From: Phytoseiulus persimilis
Taxonomy: Eukaryota > Arthropoda > Arachnida > Mesostigmata > Phytoseiidae
NCBI GenBank assembly: GCA_037576195.1
Contig: CM075102.1
Span: 39,428,745-39,492,744, forward strand
Direction of reading: 5' to 3'
Length of the DNA stretch: 64,000 bases
Position numbers and translations under genes: made by a program. Numbering within the stretch: the stretch's first letter is position 1; every line of letters begins with the position of its first letter. Shown one piece after another: positions 11,157-22,800 of the stretch. The notes under the pieces are model-generated. The model worked only from the letters and a program-made list of their open reading frames with translations. It made no database searches and was not told the DNA's origin.

Positions 11157-11915
11157 ATGTGTGGTCCGCCGGCGTTGACAGTTCTTGCTGGAGGCCTGTC
11201 AAGTGCGAATTTTAATGCAGCGATGGCGCTGGTTTCGAGCACAGGCAAGTCGACAAATGGACCATCGGCTGGACGGAGCGAACGAAGGAGAATTTATGAG
11301 CCACTCTCTCGCGTCAGTCTGTCGACTCCGGTTCAGCCGGTGGGGCCGTTAGCCATCCGTCGAAGAGCTCGCTCACTTGAAACAAACTTCCGTTCCTTCG
11401 ATGTACCAGAAGTTATGGGAGCGCGCCGACAACAGGAAGACATTGTCATCGAGACGACTGATGACTCGGTTTTCGATACCGCAGATAGCAGCCCGCGGCG
11501 GTGCTTCGTTACCCGCGAGGTCTCGCGCGCGGGATCCTATTTCACTCTGCGGGAGGAGCGTGCTGAACGACACAGAGTCTCTTCGAGAGCGGATTGCGTC
11601 ACATCCTTAGCTCGATCCCTCGACGAGGCGTGCTCGAGCGAGAAAAATCCAGACGTCCGCGGATCATCATCGACGTTGTTTGAGGGGTCAACGTTTTCAA
11701 CTCATAACGAACTCATTGATCCAATTCCAAACTCCCGGCTGAGTGTTGTCCCGATCACGCGCCATCAGGCATCTACGATTATTCAGGTGTGCTATTCTGC
11801 TTCTCTTGCGGCCGCTGATGGAGAGGAGCGGAGGAAGAGGGGCAAGAGAGTAACAGGAGGCGACGGCGTGTGTATCGATAGATTTTCGGTACCGCCCCTG
11901 CCGCGCTGTTCTTGA
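11157..11915 (+). CDS. candidate coding ORF or exon, 252 aa, Ser/Arg-rich, unknown
   Basis: The frame runs open from about 11055. The first ATG is 11157 (MCGPPAL) and a second is at 11223 (MALVSS). The stop is at 11913-11915. The product is hydrophilic and rich in Ser, Arg, Glu and Asp, with an acidic patch at about residue 100-115 (EDIVIETTDDS) and no membrane segment, suggesting a disordered cytoplasmic or nuclear region. A possible donor, CAG|GTGTGC, lies at about 11788, so this could be a first exon rather than a complete gene. No AATAAA follows closely. I do not recognise a family. The frame is longer than its competitors, but the region is stop-poor and this may still be chance. Confidence 0.35.
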   Translation: MCGPPALTVLAGGLSSANFNAAMALVSSTGKSTNGPSAGRSERRRIYEPLSRVSLSTPVQPVGPLAIRRRARSLETNFRSFDVPEVMGARRQQEDIVIETTDDSVFDTADSSPRRCFVTREVSRAGSYFTLREERAERHRVSSRADCVTSLARSLDEACSSEKNPDVRGSSSTLFEGSTFSTHNELIDPIPNSRLSVVPITRHQASTIIQVCYSASLAAADGEERRKRGKRVTGGDGVCIDRFSVPPLPRCS

Positions 11916-12782
11916 AAATCGCGTTCATCTTTTCAACGCCTACCTCTCTGCGAACAAATATCGTCTGCGCTCTTCACAGGAGCTCGAACGCCAATAACAA
12001 TGCTGATGGTAGCCGATGTGATGATGATGATGTCATGTTCATGATGGTGACAGCATCTACTCCAACAGAAGGCGGTTTTCGTTCCCGGCGTACAGTTCCA
12101 CCTTGGAGGAAGGAGAAAATACCGCTCGAAATAGCTTCGTCGAGGCAGGTCGATGCCGTTTTTTTTTCACAGATCAAATCTGATGAACTTCCAAGTGGAG
12201 TGAATAATTCTCTTGCGAAAAGCTGACCCAGCAGATTTTTCACTGTCCCAAAGCTTCTTTCCATTATTGACCTCGATGAGGATCGACCCGCGCTTCTTGA
12301 CTTTGTGACGTTTCTTTGAGGTCGGTCACTTCAGGAGCCAAATCCGAATGTTTGAGCCCGGTGCCCGGTTTAGCCTGGAGCCCGACTGACGCGAAATCAT
12401 GACATGCTAGAAGCGCCTGTAACAGTTCTTCAATGAAAACGCTTGGAGTGCCACTGCTCTGTCGATACCACCACCATTGACACAAGCAGGGATTCGGAGA
12501 GCAGGGTCTGATGCTCGCGACGTCCGTATTGATTCCATTCAGATGGAGATTGAACGGGATCGAGCCTTGTGAAAATCCTCCCCTGACTGATCACAAACGG
12601 GTATATGACCCGACCTTCGCGACGGCATGAGAATTCAAGGATTCTCAATTGATCGACTCGTCGGAAATAACTCGAAACCAGGTACGAAACGGCAGAAACG
12701 GGAATACTTGTGCGGGATCGAGGGCTTCATCCTTTCCGGAAAAAAGTCCACGCTCTTCCATCCCTCAGCATGCATGAGCACT

Positions 12783-12804
12783 GAGAGAGAGAGAGAGAGA
12801 GAGA
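12783..12804. repeat. (GA)11 microsatellite
   Basis: Eleven GA units, followed at once by a CT-rich run (12806-12815) that could pair with it as a hairpin. Confidence 0.95.
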
Positions 12805-13047
12805 ACTCTCTCTCCATGCGCGTTGGTCTCGAGTCGGGGCACTCTCTCATCGGATGATTACTCAATCGGATGACAAAAAATCGCGAAGTACAGAGGGCGA
12901 CAATTGTCATCCAACCCATTCTTCTCTCGTTGATGTATCATATCCCGTGGATACGTCGATAGAAGTTCGTGACCGCGGAGTCAAACGAACAGCGTGAATA
13001 ACTGTGCTGTGAGTCGTCGATGGAAGCAGCGGTCGCTGCCTCGTCCG

Positions 13048-13062
13048 CTGCTGCTGCTGCTG
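13048..13062. repeat. (CTG)5 microsatellite
   Basis: Five perfect CTG units, with further imperfect ACT/CTG units after them. Confidence 0.9.
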
Positions 13063-13764
13063 ATACTACTGCTGCACGGGCCGGCGCTTGATTCGGGTAG
13101 TTGAGGCGAGGGAGCACAGGGACCTCTCCCTTACCACGCCTCCTTTTTCCACGGGCTCTCAGGGAAGCAGCGGGAATGAGCAGCGCGTGGAAATAAGCCG
13201 GCTTCGAATCTTGTCCCCTAAGCCGGCTTCTTCTGAACTGTTGTCTGTGTCGGCTGTGGAAGTGAGAGAGCATTTTACTGCCGACTAAAAGCAATCTCCC
13301 AGATTATTTTTCGACATCTCCGCAGCTCTACCCACACCTGTGCAGTTCGAACTCCCCGACCGCGAACGGTTAGTTACCTTGTGTCAGTTCCGAGTTTCAA
13401 TCCGATCCCTCGGGAGCACTGGTGGATGGTGGAAGAGGCCGAGGAAAAGTGTTGCTCGACAGAGGGAGGCAAGCTTCAGGAGGAGGAGCAGGAGAAGGGA
13501 CCGGGCGCCCCTTCGGGGAAGCTCCCTGGGGCTCGCGGTTGTGTTCGCATCGATTTGTGATTGTTCTAAATGATTGGACTCAAACCCGGAGTGCCGCGTT
13601 ATCCCTGCCAGCGGCTGCTGGGAACTCTGCACATGTCGCGTCCTTGCTCATCTGTCGTTCATTAAAGCTGCTCATCGGAAAATAGTGTTCTCTTCTTCTT
13701 GCCGCCGTCAGTGCTTGTGGCAGCGGCCACGGCGGAGATATTGGAGGTGCTTCCTGGTGGTGGA

Positions 13765-13782
13765 CGTCGTCGTCGTCGTCGT
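13765..13782. repeat. (CGT)6 microsatellite
   Basis: Six perfect CGT units about 110 bases upstream of the transporter start codon. Confidence 0.9.
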
Positions 13783-13891
13783 ATCTCTGAGGACAGAGCG
13801 AACTTGAGCAAAAACTTTCTAATGACCCGTGAGCACTGGCCAAACCTGAATCCTACGTAGTGGGATCCGGTGGTATCGAGCATTTGTAGAG

Positions 13892-16800
13892 ATGTCGAAG
13901 AAGGAACTGCTGTCCAACTCGACCACGAGCTCGGGTACAAACACGGATGCTGATGACGGGCCCCGGGCTCGAACGTGGAGCTCGTCCACCCAACAAACGA
14001 ACACGCTGACCGGAGACGATGCACCGACGTTCAAGGTTCCTGGTCCGACAACTCTGGAAGAACATCGCCGCTCGTCGTACGTCGGGAGGGATTCCGCCCC
14101 TCCGACGGCGACGGCGGCCAATTTGAGTCGGCGCGAGGCCGAGCAGAAAATCGCAACGATTCGACAGCACTACTATCCTGAAGGAGAATGGGGCTGGGTT
14201 GTTATGGTGTGCTGCTTCACCGTCAACGCGATCACTTACGGTCTGCAGCTGAATTATGCGTCCGCCATGCACAAGTACATCGTTCAGCGCCACGGACGGG
14301 ACAAATATTTTCTCGCATGTGAGTACCTAGCGGAGCTCCGTCTCCCCGAGCGATTGTTTCAGGTGATTTCCGTTTATAGCCCCATGAAATGCGTTCGAGT
14401 CCGCAAGCGTAGAGACTTCTCGAGTCTCTCGTTTCCGAGTTCTACCCGTATGCGGCTCGTGTCCTCCCGCATCATTGGATTGTGCTGTTCGAGTTTTCTG
14501 CTCGTTAAAGACGAGTGAGGGATTCCGGGGATGATCGCTCGACTTCAAGAGTCTGAGCGCTCGGATCCCTCGATCGCCGGATCATCGTTTTTCATTGGAC
14601 CCATCTCCGGGACTCCTGTCGGGGGAGAAGGGGAGGGGGGCGAAATCCTTCTTGACCTTCTGGAGCGACTTCCTCTTTTGCGCGAGTCAGCTGTGGGCTG
14701 ATTGGACTGCCCGCAAAAAATGTCACCAGAGACAGGGTGACACGGCAGCCGATTCGAGGAGCGGAGGAAAGTCCGCTCAGCTAATCCGAGCTCAAACATT
14801 CTCTGAATGGTTTCCGTGAGAGAATGGATGCGCAAACGTGACGCGGAGCGTATGTAATCAAATGCGGCCGCACTTGATTCACCAGCATCCTGCCCGCGGT
14901 CCGGGTCAATCCAAAGTTGCCCGTATCTGGGCGGGGGCTGAAGCACGTGACGCGTTTGTTGGGAGACAACCCGAACGACTGTAGATAATTCCGCTCATAT
15001 CTGCTCCATACGTGATGAAGCAGAATAAAATCCAATTCACGCGCAGTCATGGCTCGTTCTGAAACTCGTTCAGCACACACTCGGTGGTCGGCTCGCTGGC
15101 CGCCTTCCTGTCCGCTTGTCGCGTTGCATCGAGCAAGCTTCGCGCTCGCACAATGAACATCTAACCCCTTATTATTTACGTGGCGGCGTTATCGCCCGCA
15201 TTATGATCGTTCCGATCATCGGGTCCGTCCTTCCGAGCAGTTCCGTAACGTGTCCAGCCGAAACTATTGTGGATCGTTTGACTGTCGTTCGGCGGGAAAC
15301 GAACGTCGCCGTTCTCGATCCCGTTCCGATGGGCATTCGTTCATTCATTCAACCTAACCGGTTGTGGCCGATGCCGCAAACGCCACTGTATCCTCCTCGT
15401 GGCGTCGCGGCTGAGCCAGCGATTCAATTGAGAAACTGGCTGCAACCTGAGCGCCTTTTTTACGGCAACAGTCGCCGCTCCAAGAGCTCACTGGCCCGCA
15501 CGTAGCTGCGCATTCCACTCGGCATTCGGAGAACGTGTTTCTGAAGCGATTGTAAAACCCCTGCCTCGAGGCCCCGCAACGGACCTGTGCTGAATCGGGT
15601 CGGAGGAGAACGCGGGGAAGGGGCGGCGGACGATGGAGGAGCGTCGAAGGGGGGCGAAGACGACATTTCGGGAGGCTTCGAGTGATTGTGAACATCGGGG
15701 CGTTTGCAGGGGCTTCCGAAGGAGCATTTGAGAAATGGAATTGTGCGGTGAGACCCTTTGACGTCGTAGAACAGTGAACGGACCGTCGGGCCATGAACAC
15801 AGAGTGGAACGTAGGCTGGAAAAAAAAAGGTGAACCTGCCAGCCTCGCCGCTGCGACGGCTCGTGTAGGCGCAGGGGAGGGGGGAGTGGTCGAAAAAGCC
15901 TCTCGACATCCGCCGTGGGCTCGGCCAAATCCTGGGAACGCTGTTCGAGACGGCTGTGGATTTTTTCGGTGCGAAAAAAAAGCAATTCTTCTCGTTACGT
16001 TTCTCACATTCTTCGGAACAATGGACGTGCGTCCGCAAGCCTTGGGGAACCCCTTCACTGGGAGTTTTCCCTACCCTTTGACTCGAACTTATTGAAAACA
16101 TCATCTGACCCCGATGGCATTGTGGCCGAAACTCTTGATCAAAGTGTCGGGGACCGAGGCTCCACCGTTGAGAGGGGTGGGGGAGAGAGTAGCGAAACTG
16201 CGGGTCAGGAGTGCAGCCCGGAACCTCGGGCAGCTGTGGAAACCAGACGGGGCTCGAGGGTTTGCCCTCGGAGTCCACGCCGCGAGCCAACACCGGGGAT
16301 CAGATCAGGAGCTGCGCCCGATAAGGAACGGGGCACGGGAGCCCAAATCAAAAGTTTCCATAAAAAAGCGGTCGCTGTCAGGACCGCTGATGAGGACGCA
16401 TCCGAAGTTGAATCATCTTTCATGAGGGAATAAAATCGAGGCGAAGTCCCGCGAGCGGAAGTCGCCGCTGAGCTTTGTCATCTTTCGAGTTTGAAGCCCG
16501 CGCGAAATTAAGCAATGACAGTCCGTCGGCTCTGCGTACTCCGGGAGGAGGAGGGGGAAGATCGCGTGCGCGCGGGGGTTTGCATGCATGGCACTGGGGA
16601 AGGCTTGAATCAGTTCCCGGAGCAGGGGTGGTTTCCCTCTCCGAACGGTTTTGCAAGCGAAAGCCCAACGATCCCCCCGAGCCAGCGGACGAGTTAGCCG
16701 ACGCACTTGCTGGTTGGCTGGCTGGGTGACTGTCTGGAGGCTGGAATGAAGTCCAAGACGACGGAAGCCGACGGAGCAGCGTTGTTCCCTGAAGAAGGTT

Positions 16801-19800
16801 CCTCTCCATCATGGACATGCTTTCGCGTCCCTCATACTGCGACCGAAGGGGCCCTGCTGCTGCCCTCACCCCCAAACAATCCAGCGAGGCGGCCATCCAA
16901 GCAAGCAAGTGCGCAAGCTGAGCTGAGTGGGTGAGAGGACAATTACTCCGACTACCCGAGCGGCCTCTGCTACCGCTTTTTTTCATAATTTTTCCTTCAA
17001 AAAAGAAGCACTCGACCTTGCGGCCAAACGGACCGCGTCCCGCCATGCCACGCCGAACGGCAACAATGGTCTTCCCAGAATATTCAAGCACAAACTCCCC
17101 GACCGGATCGCTCTGGCCCCCCTGTGTCTCTCTCTCTTCCTCCCGCACATTTGTTTTCTTCTTGTTTCGCTCGAGCGTTCCCTCCCCGGGCTCGACCCAT
17201 TATTCCCCCAAAACTGAGCTGTTCCATCCGCAACCAACGTTCAAAAGCGCGCTGACTCCTCTCCACTGATCTTCGTTCAGCTTTTTTCTCACCTGCGCAG
17301 GCTTTCTAGAATAATTCGGTGGAATCGTCGTCGTGATGGGTTATGGAAGCTCATGGAACGGCTCAAATCCAAATGAACAAGGCGAGATTGGACATGAGCG
17401 GAATCAGTCATGATGACGCTGACGACGAAAGAACTACTATCTCGACAGGTTCATCCTTCCGCGCGGTTCAGGGGCTACCGAGAACAGGCCGAGCCGATGC
17501 GGCGGTCAACAGGCACCGGGAGGAGCTGGAGAACTGGTCCGAGATGCAGAGCTCTAATCGGGGGAGCGATGTCGGGACGGACGTTTGTGTTGTAGAAAAT
17601 GCGTTGCACGATATTTCGTCATGATCGTCTTCGGTGGAAGGCCAACGCGAAGGAGAACAAGGGCGGTGGGCGGGGCCTGGCAAGCGGCTCGAGTGTCTCA
17701 TATGAATAATATGTATCTTGTCCCGAGCAGTACCTAGAAACGGACCGTTTTCGAGATTCCGATGTTGGCAAGAAGGGCCAGAGGAGGAGAACGACTTCGG
17801 GGAGACAGCGGCGGCGGTAGCAGCCGGCAATCCAGGATAACAAATTGCAACAGTCCACATCGTTGTACGTTGAACGCTTAATCAAGCGAAGAGGCAAGCA
17901 ACAAGAAACATAGAGCACCATATCAATTCGGCAGAAAGGGTTCTCCCGCGAACGACCGCCATGAGACACAAACTGACTCCCGAAATTCTTGCTCCATGCT
18001 TCTTCCGTTCGGCTCCAGTTTCGTCTGACGTCTCTCTCGCTGTAGGTCGATATTTTTGAGTTTTTAGGGAGGATCGCCAGGCTTGACCATGTGGCGGGAT
18101 GACTCCTTCCAATTTCGATGCGGACTTCTCCGATTTTTCGCTACATTGTTGGCGTCGGGGGTCGTCACCCGAAGCCGAAGACTCAATCCGGGCCTGGGAA
18201 CGGTGCTCGGAGCTCGCCAGCCCGAAAGGAGGCCGAGTTTTCGAGCGTCCTCTGTTCCTGGATGGCTCAAGTGTTTCATCTGAATAAGAGGTGCTGCTGT
18301 GGGCCTGTCGAAGGACGACACCCACACCGGTCCTGAGCCGTACACCGACAAGGTACCCGTGAATCCAACTGCCCGCCTTCCATGAGGATTCGCATGGAGG
18401 CGAGGACTCCCACCCGCAGTTGTTCGAAACCACCTCCAGAAGGAGGGGGACATGAATCGTCCAACACCACACACATCGGAGCGCCTCGAGTACTTTCTTT
18501 GTTGATAGATTTTCGAGTGGCATCAGATTGTTCCCCAGAAGCGGGCAATTTGAGCCGGGCTTCCATGCGTTAACCTGTAAGTGAGAGTGGAGCAGCAGAA
18601 GACCAGGCTCGGAACAAGCGGGTACGGGAGCTGTCAGAAGAGGATCATAACTGAGTTCACGGAAGCCATAATCCTTTAGTTGATGTTTTCAGTCCATCAC
18701 GGCCATACCCCGTTTGCTGCTCCACGTAAGTGGTGCGTTTGTGACGCCTCCACGGATCGCTCGCCAGGGCGCCGATGGATCCCTTCCGACCTTCCCCTCT
18801 TTTGTCGAGACGCGGATCTGCTCGCTCCACTCCAGGAGCTCCTCGAACCGCTCCACTCCGACCGGTCCCCGGCAACCACGACGGGGTTCCTCGACACCGG
18901 AGCTCAGCCTTCTGGAAGCTCCCCCGTTGTTCTCGAAAGGCTCCGAGCAGAACATCTTCCAAAGTCTTCTCTCTCCTGTTTCTTGGAAATGCCCACATCA
19001 ATCGGTCTCTTCCCGACTTGTTCACTTCTCAAATCGTTTCCCAAATCGCCTGCGCCATTCGATGAACCGATGTTACCTGCTCGGCCGGTTGACGATCCCC
19101 GAGCAGGCCCACTCACCGGAGAACGGGAACGATTGAGACAAACGGTCGAAGATTCGGCACGGGCCTCCAGCTGGGACAACAGTCGCGAAATACTTGAATA
19201 CTGAGATTGAGTGTTCACCCCGAATGAGATGAGCTCGCGAGCGATGAGACGACGCGATGATCGCAGAGAAGCGTGAGGGCGGTAGGACTTCGAGTCTGAG
19301 ATTTAGACGGAACGATACGTATCCGACGCCGCAGCTGGACTCCTGACTGTAGACGAAGTGCCAGCTGCAAGTGTAATGGAATAGCTATCAGCTGTACCGT
19401 CGCCACGTAAAGGTCTCAATATCGGAAGCTAATGGCCTATATTCCGTTCACGTGGAAAGTCTTTCGAGGATGGGAATCCTGCCCTGCTCTTCGACGAGCC
19501 CATCATCAGGTCTTCTCATATGAATCATCATTGTATCGCTGGTATCGCCAAAGCCCTCCGATGACTTGCTCGATTCACGCGCGAGGTCTTAATCCGAGTC
19601 CTGCACCGCGGCCGGCTGCCTTCCCTAATGAAAAGACGTTAGTTATGGGAGCACGCCCGCCCTGCCAACGGAAAGTCAGGCCTGTCGCCACATTTCTGAT
19701 GTAATGATGTCTCGTGTTTGCGACGGAATTTCGTTACATTCCCATTAGCAGTTGGCTTCCAGTTGTTAGAAGAAAATACAAGCTGGATGAGTAGGCGAGC

Positions 19801-22800
19801 AGACACTCGCGTCGACCAGGAATAATAGTGGTGGCTCCGCGTTCTATAAGGTCCATCGAGGAAGCAGCCATTAAAAGGGGTAAAAGAGGAAAGTTCAGAG
19901 TCTGGGTGACGCTCCAGGCCCGGAGACCGCGGCTAGAACCGCAATTAACGTTGCAGCATGGCTCCACACCAGCTGTGCGATCCATTCGGAGATTGCAGAA
20001 CGCAGTGAAGTTTTTGCGCGAGATGACTCTGTCCTCGCTGCGTGAGTAATGACGTCTGAGAGACAGTTTTCGAACAACAGAGGGGAGATTCTCGCAGAGG
20101 AGCAACAGTCGCAGCAGAGACAGTAAGCCGGGCGGGAAACTGGTCGAATGAACAATGTCTTCGCATTGAATCAAACTTGATTGGGACTCCCTCAAATTTT
20201 CTCCCATTGAAACAAGGCGTCGTCGCACTCAATGGTAATTTGAAGCTCATTGAGAGGGAAACCACCACCACCACCTCCATCTGGGGAAGTAGCGAGCGCG
20301 AAAGTGCTCTCGAGCCGGGGAAGGGTTGAATGACAAATTTCATACGGTCCGGATCGAAAAGCGATTTCTCGATGCGGAGCACTTCCCCGACGGAGCCTCC
20401 CCAGAGCGAAGAAGATTTTATTTCTAGTCGGCGGGTTGCGCGACCGCATCTCGGCGCGAAATACCGACTCCGGCGAAATCTCGATACGGAGAGGAAGAGA
20501 GAGCTCGGGAAGTGACGAAAAGTATAGGGAAAAATGAATCGAGTAGCCAGGAACCTCACTCGACAACAAATAACATATTTGGCTTGAGAGGATTCGAGAA
20601 GATTTCCAAAACCTCGGGCGGGGCTGAACGATTTCTGAGCCATGACTAGGCTCTCTCCGAATGACAGGATTGGAACTCGTCGATCAACAAGCGGGCCGAG
20701 CGACATCGTAAGAAATAATTTGGGACGCCTCAGATCTGAATCGATACTCAAACGATACATCAACGAGCAAGACGAGTATGGTGAGAGAGATTTGCGACAA
20801 ACCATCGGGGTTTGGGTCCCGCCTCGAACACGGGTGAGAGTTCTGAAAAGAGTTTGGGTATCGAGGTTCCTCTCGTCCACATTTTCCAGGAATCTGAGAA
20901 ATTCTCAGGCGGCACCTCATGGGCAGTGCGAGGAAACGGCTAGTTGCTCCATCCAGACGCGCTTGCTCTCCGCATCGTCGGCTCGCGGCGAAACGAGCCG
21001 GGTGGAGCCGAGTGCTATAAAAACATTTGGGAACCGAATATTGGTTTCACCCCAAATCGATTGGTTCGGCTTTGTTGAGCGATCTACTTTTTGACCTCCC
21101 GCGGAAAATTCCCTCAAGTCGAGTAAAACGCTCCAAGTCGCCCCGCAATGGTTTTTTCCTCGCGATGCAGATGCATTGCAAGAGGGAAGTCAAGATCGCG
21201 CCTTTTAATGAAGAGCTCTGCGAAAGTGGCGCGGTCCCCCTTCCACCTGGAGACCGGACTCGTGAGAAAGCGTTCCTTCGCGCCACCCGAAACTCGATCT
21301 CCTCCTCGTTCGGTTTCAGCAACAACGCATCGTTTCCGGTGACCACCTATGAAATCGCAACGATACCACGGCTTCGTCACCGATAAAACTGAGCCTTCTG
21401 GGGAATTCTGAAAACACTCAGTTCGATGCCGATATCTGCGGTCGAAAGCGCGGGAACCGATGGAGCCAAATGTGTTCCACAAGAAGTCTTGCGATTCTCC
21501 GAGGATGGGACGAAGTAGCCGAAAGCATCGTCGAACGAAATTTTCGTTGTGCTCTCCACACATCCGGGGGGCGGGTGGTATTCACGACGGAGAGTATTCA
21601 ATCGGAAATACGCGCTACGTTTGTTATTCTTGGTTCGATATTTATCTATGCTCTTTCTTCCTAGTGCGACGGAAGTCATACGTTCCGCTGCTGCTGGTTC
21701 CGCTCGGTGCTTTTGGCTGAGTTGCCGCGATTCTCAAGCGGTCTCGAGAGCGAATACGAAGTTCATTGTTGACAACAAAGCCGCAGCCTCAACATCCACT
21801 GGCCTTAAGCTGCTGTTTTCTGACAGAAACTTCTGCGGGATAGCGTTGGTGCCGAGAGCAGAAACGCTCACAGCAACGCAATGTAGAGCCAGAATCACGG
21901 AGGAGCTAGCCAAAGTCGGCCGCACAACAAGTCAGTTATTGCCCCATGCCAAAGTCAGCAGTTTCAATCAAATTCGAGCGTGGCATCGAGGGGAGCTCCC
22001 CAACTTGTCGGCTGTCAACGTTGCGGGTTCCCTGGAGGGGACCTCTTCGCGCCCTGTAGCCCTCTCCAATGAACTCGCGCTATGTATACGCGCCGAAACA
22101 AAACTCTGCATCAGGAACGCAGATGTTCCTGTCAAGCCGCGGCGTTCGGATCTCATCAATCGAGTTTTCCGTCGCGACTTGCAGGACAAAACCGAGATGA
22201 TTCTCCCGCCACTTCGCTGGGGTTCCGGAGCCGACGCAGTTATTCGCGCAGCAGACTGCGCGGAGCGTCAAGATTGGTGAAACTCATCATGATTAGACGA
22301 CGCATCAGCTGATGGCTCCTCTGTCTGTCGATTTACGCCGACCAGGTCCCCGGGAAAGTGGGAACCGCTGCACCCTTCCCGCCCTCCAGTCGATGCACGA
22401 CGCGTTCCGAGTCGGCCCGCAGCACCTTCGCCGCCACGAACCGCTCGCGTAGATCCCCCAAATTGTAAGCCACGTTTCCCCGCAGCATGTTTCGAAAATC
22501 GGGAAACGCTTTCCAGATCTCCGGAATGCTGCGACGATGATAATTTGAGTTAGCCGCCATCGCAACGTTCCCGGAGACCGGTCGCATAAGGGTCTCGTGC
22601 ACGACGCGATGCGTTTCGCTCTTTCTGTTCGCCACGAAGCTGTTTGAGCGCCTGAGCCACGCGATCCAAATACTCCCATGATTTCACCAGAGACATAATT
22701 TCGGCTGTCCGTGGTTCACAGATTCGAAGCAAGGAACGAGATCCTCATCGTGTTCGAGCCCGTATACTCTGTTTCCCGCTCAGGGAAACGAACTCCATCT

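Larger units (their letters stand above)
11916..13891. other. upstream region of the transporter gene with simple repeats
   Basis: Likely promoter and 5' UTR region of the gene starting at 13892. It contains short (GA), (CTG) and (CGT) repeats, listed separately. A TAG|AG immediately before the ATG could be an acceptor for a coding exon with an upstream non-coding exon. The in-frame TGA about 50 bases upstream of the ATG shows that no coding extends further in this exon. Confidence 0.4.

Noticed and set aside
15354..16433. Several long overlapping frames (up to 277 codons) on both strands
   Set aside because: Three or more frames are open over the same GC-rich bases and none has a domain. 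This is low stop-codon density, not coding.
19945..20880. 311-codon minus-strand frame
   Set aside because: No recognisable domain and Ser/Arg/Leu-rich composition typical of a translated non-coding frame; other frames are open over it.
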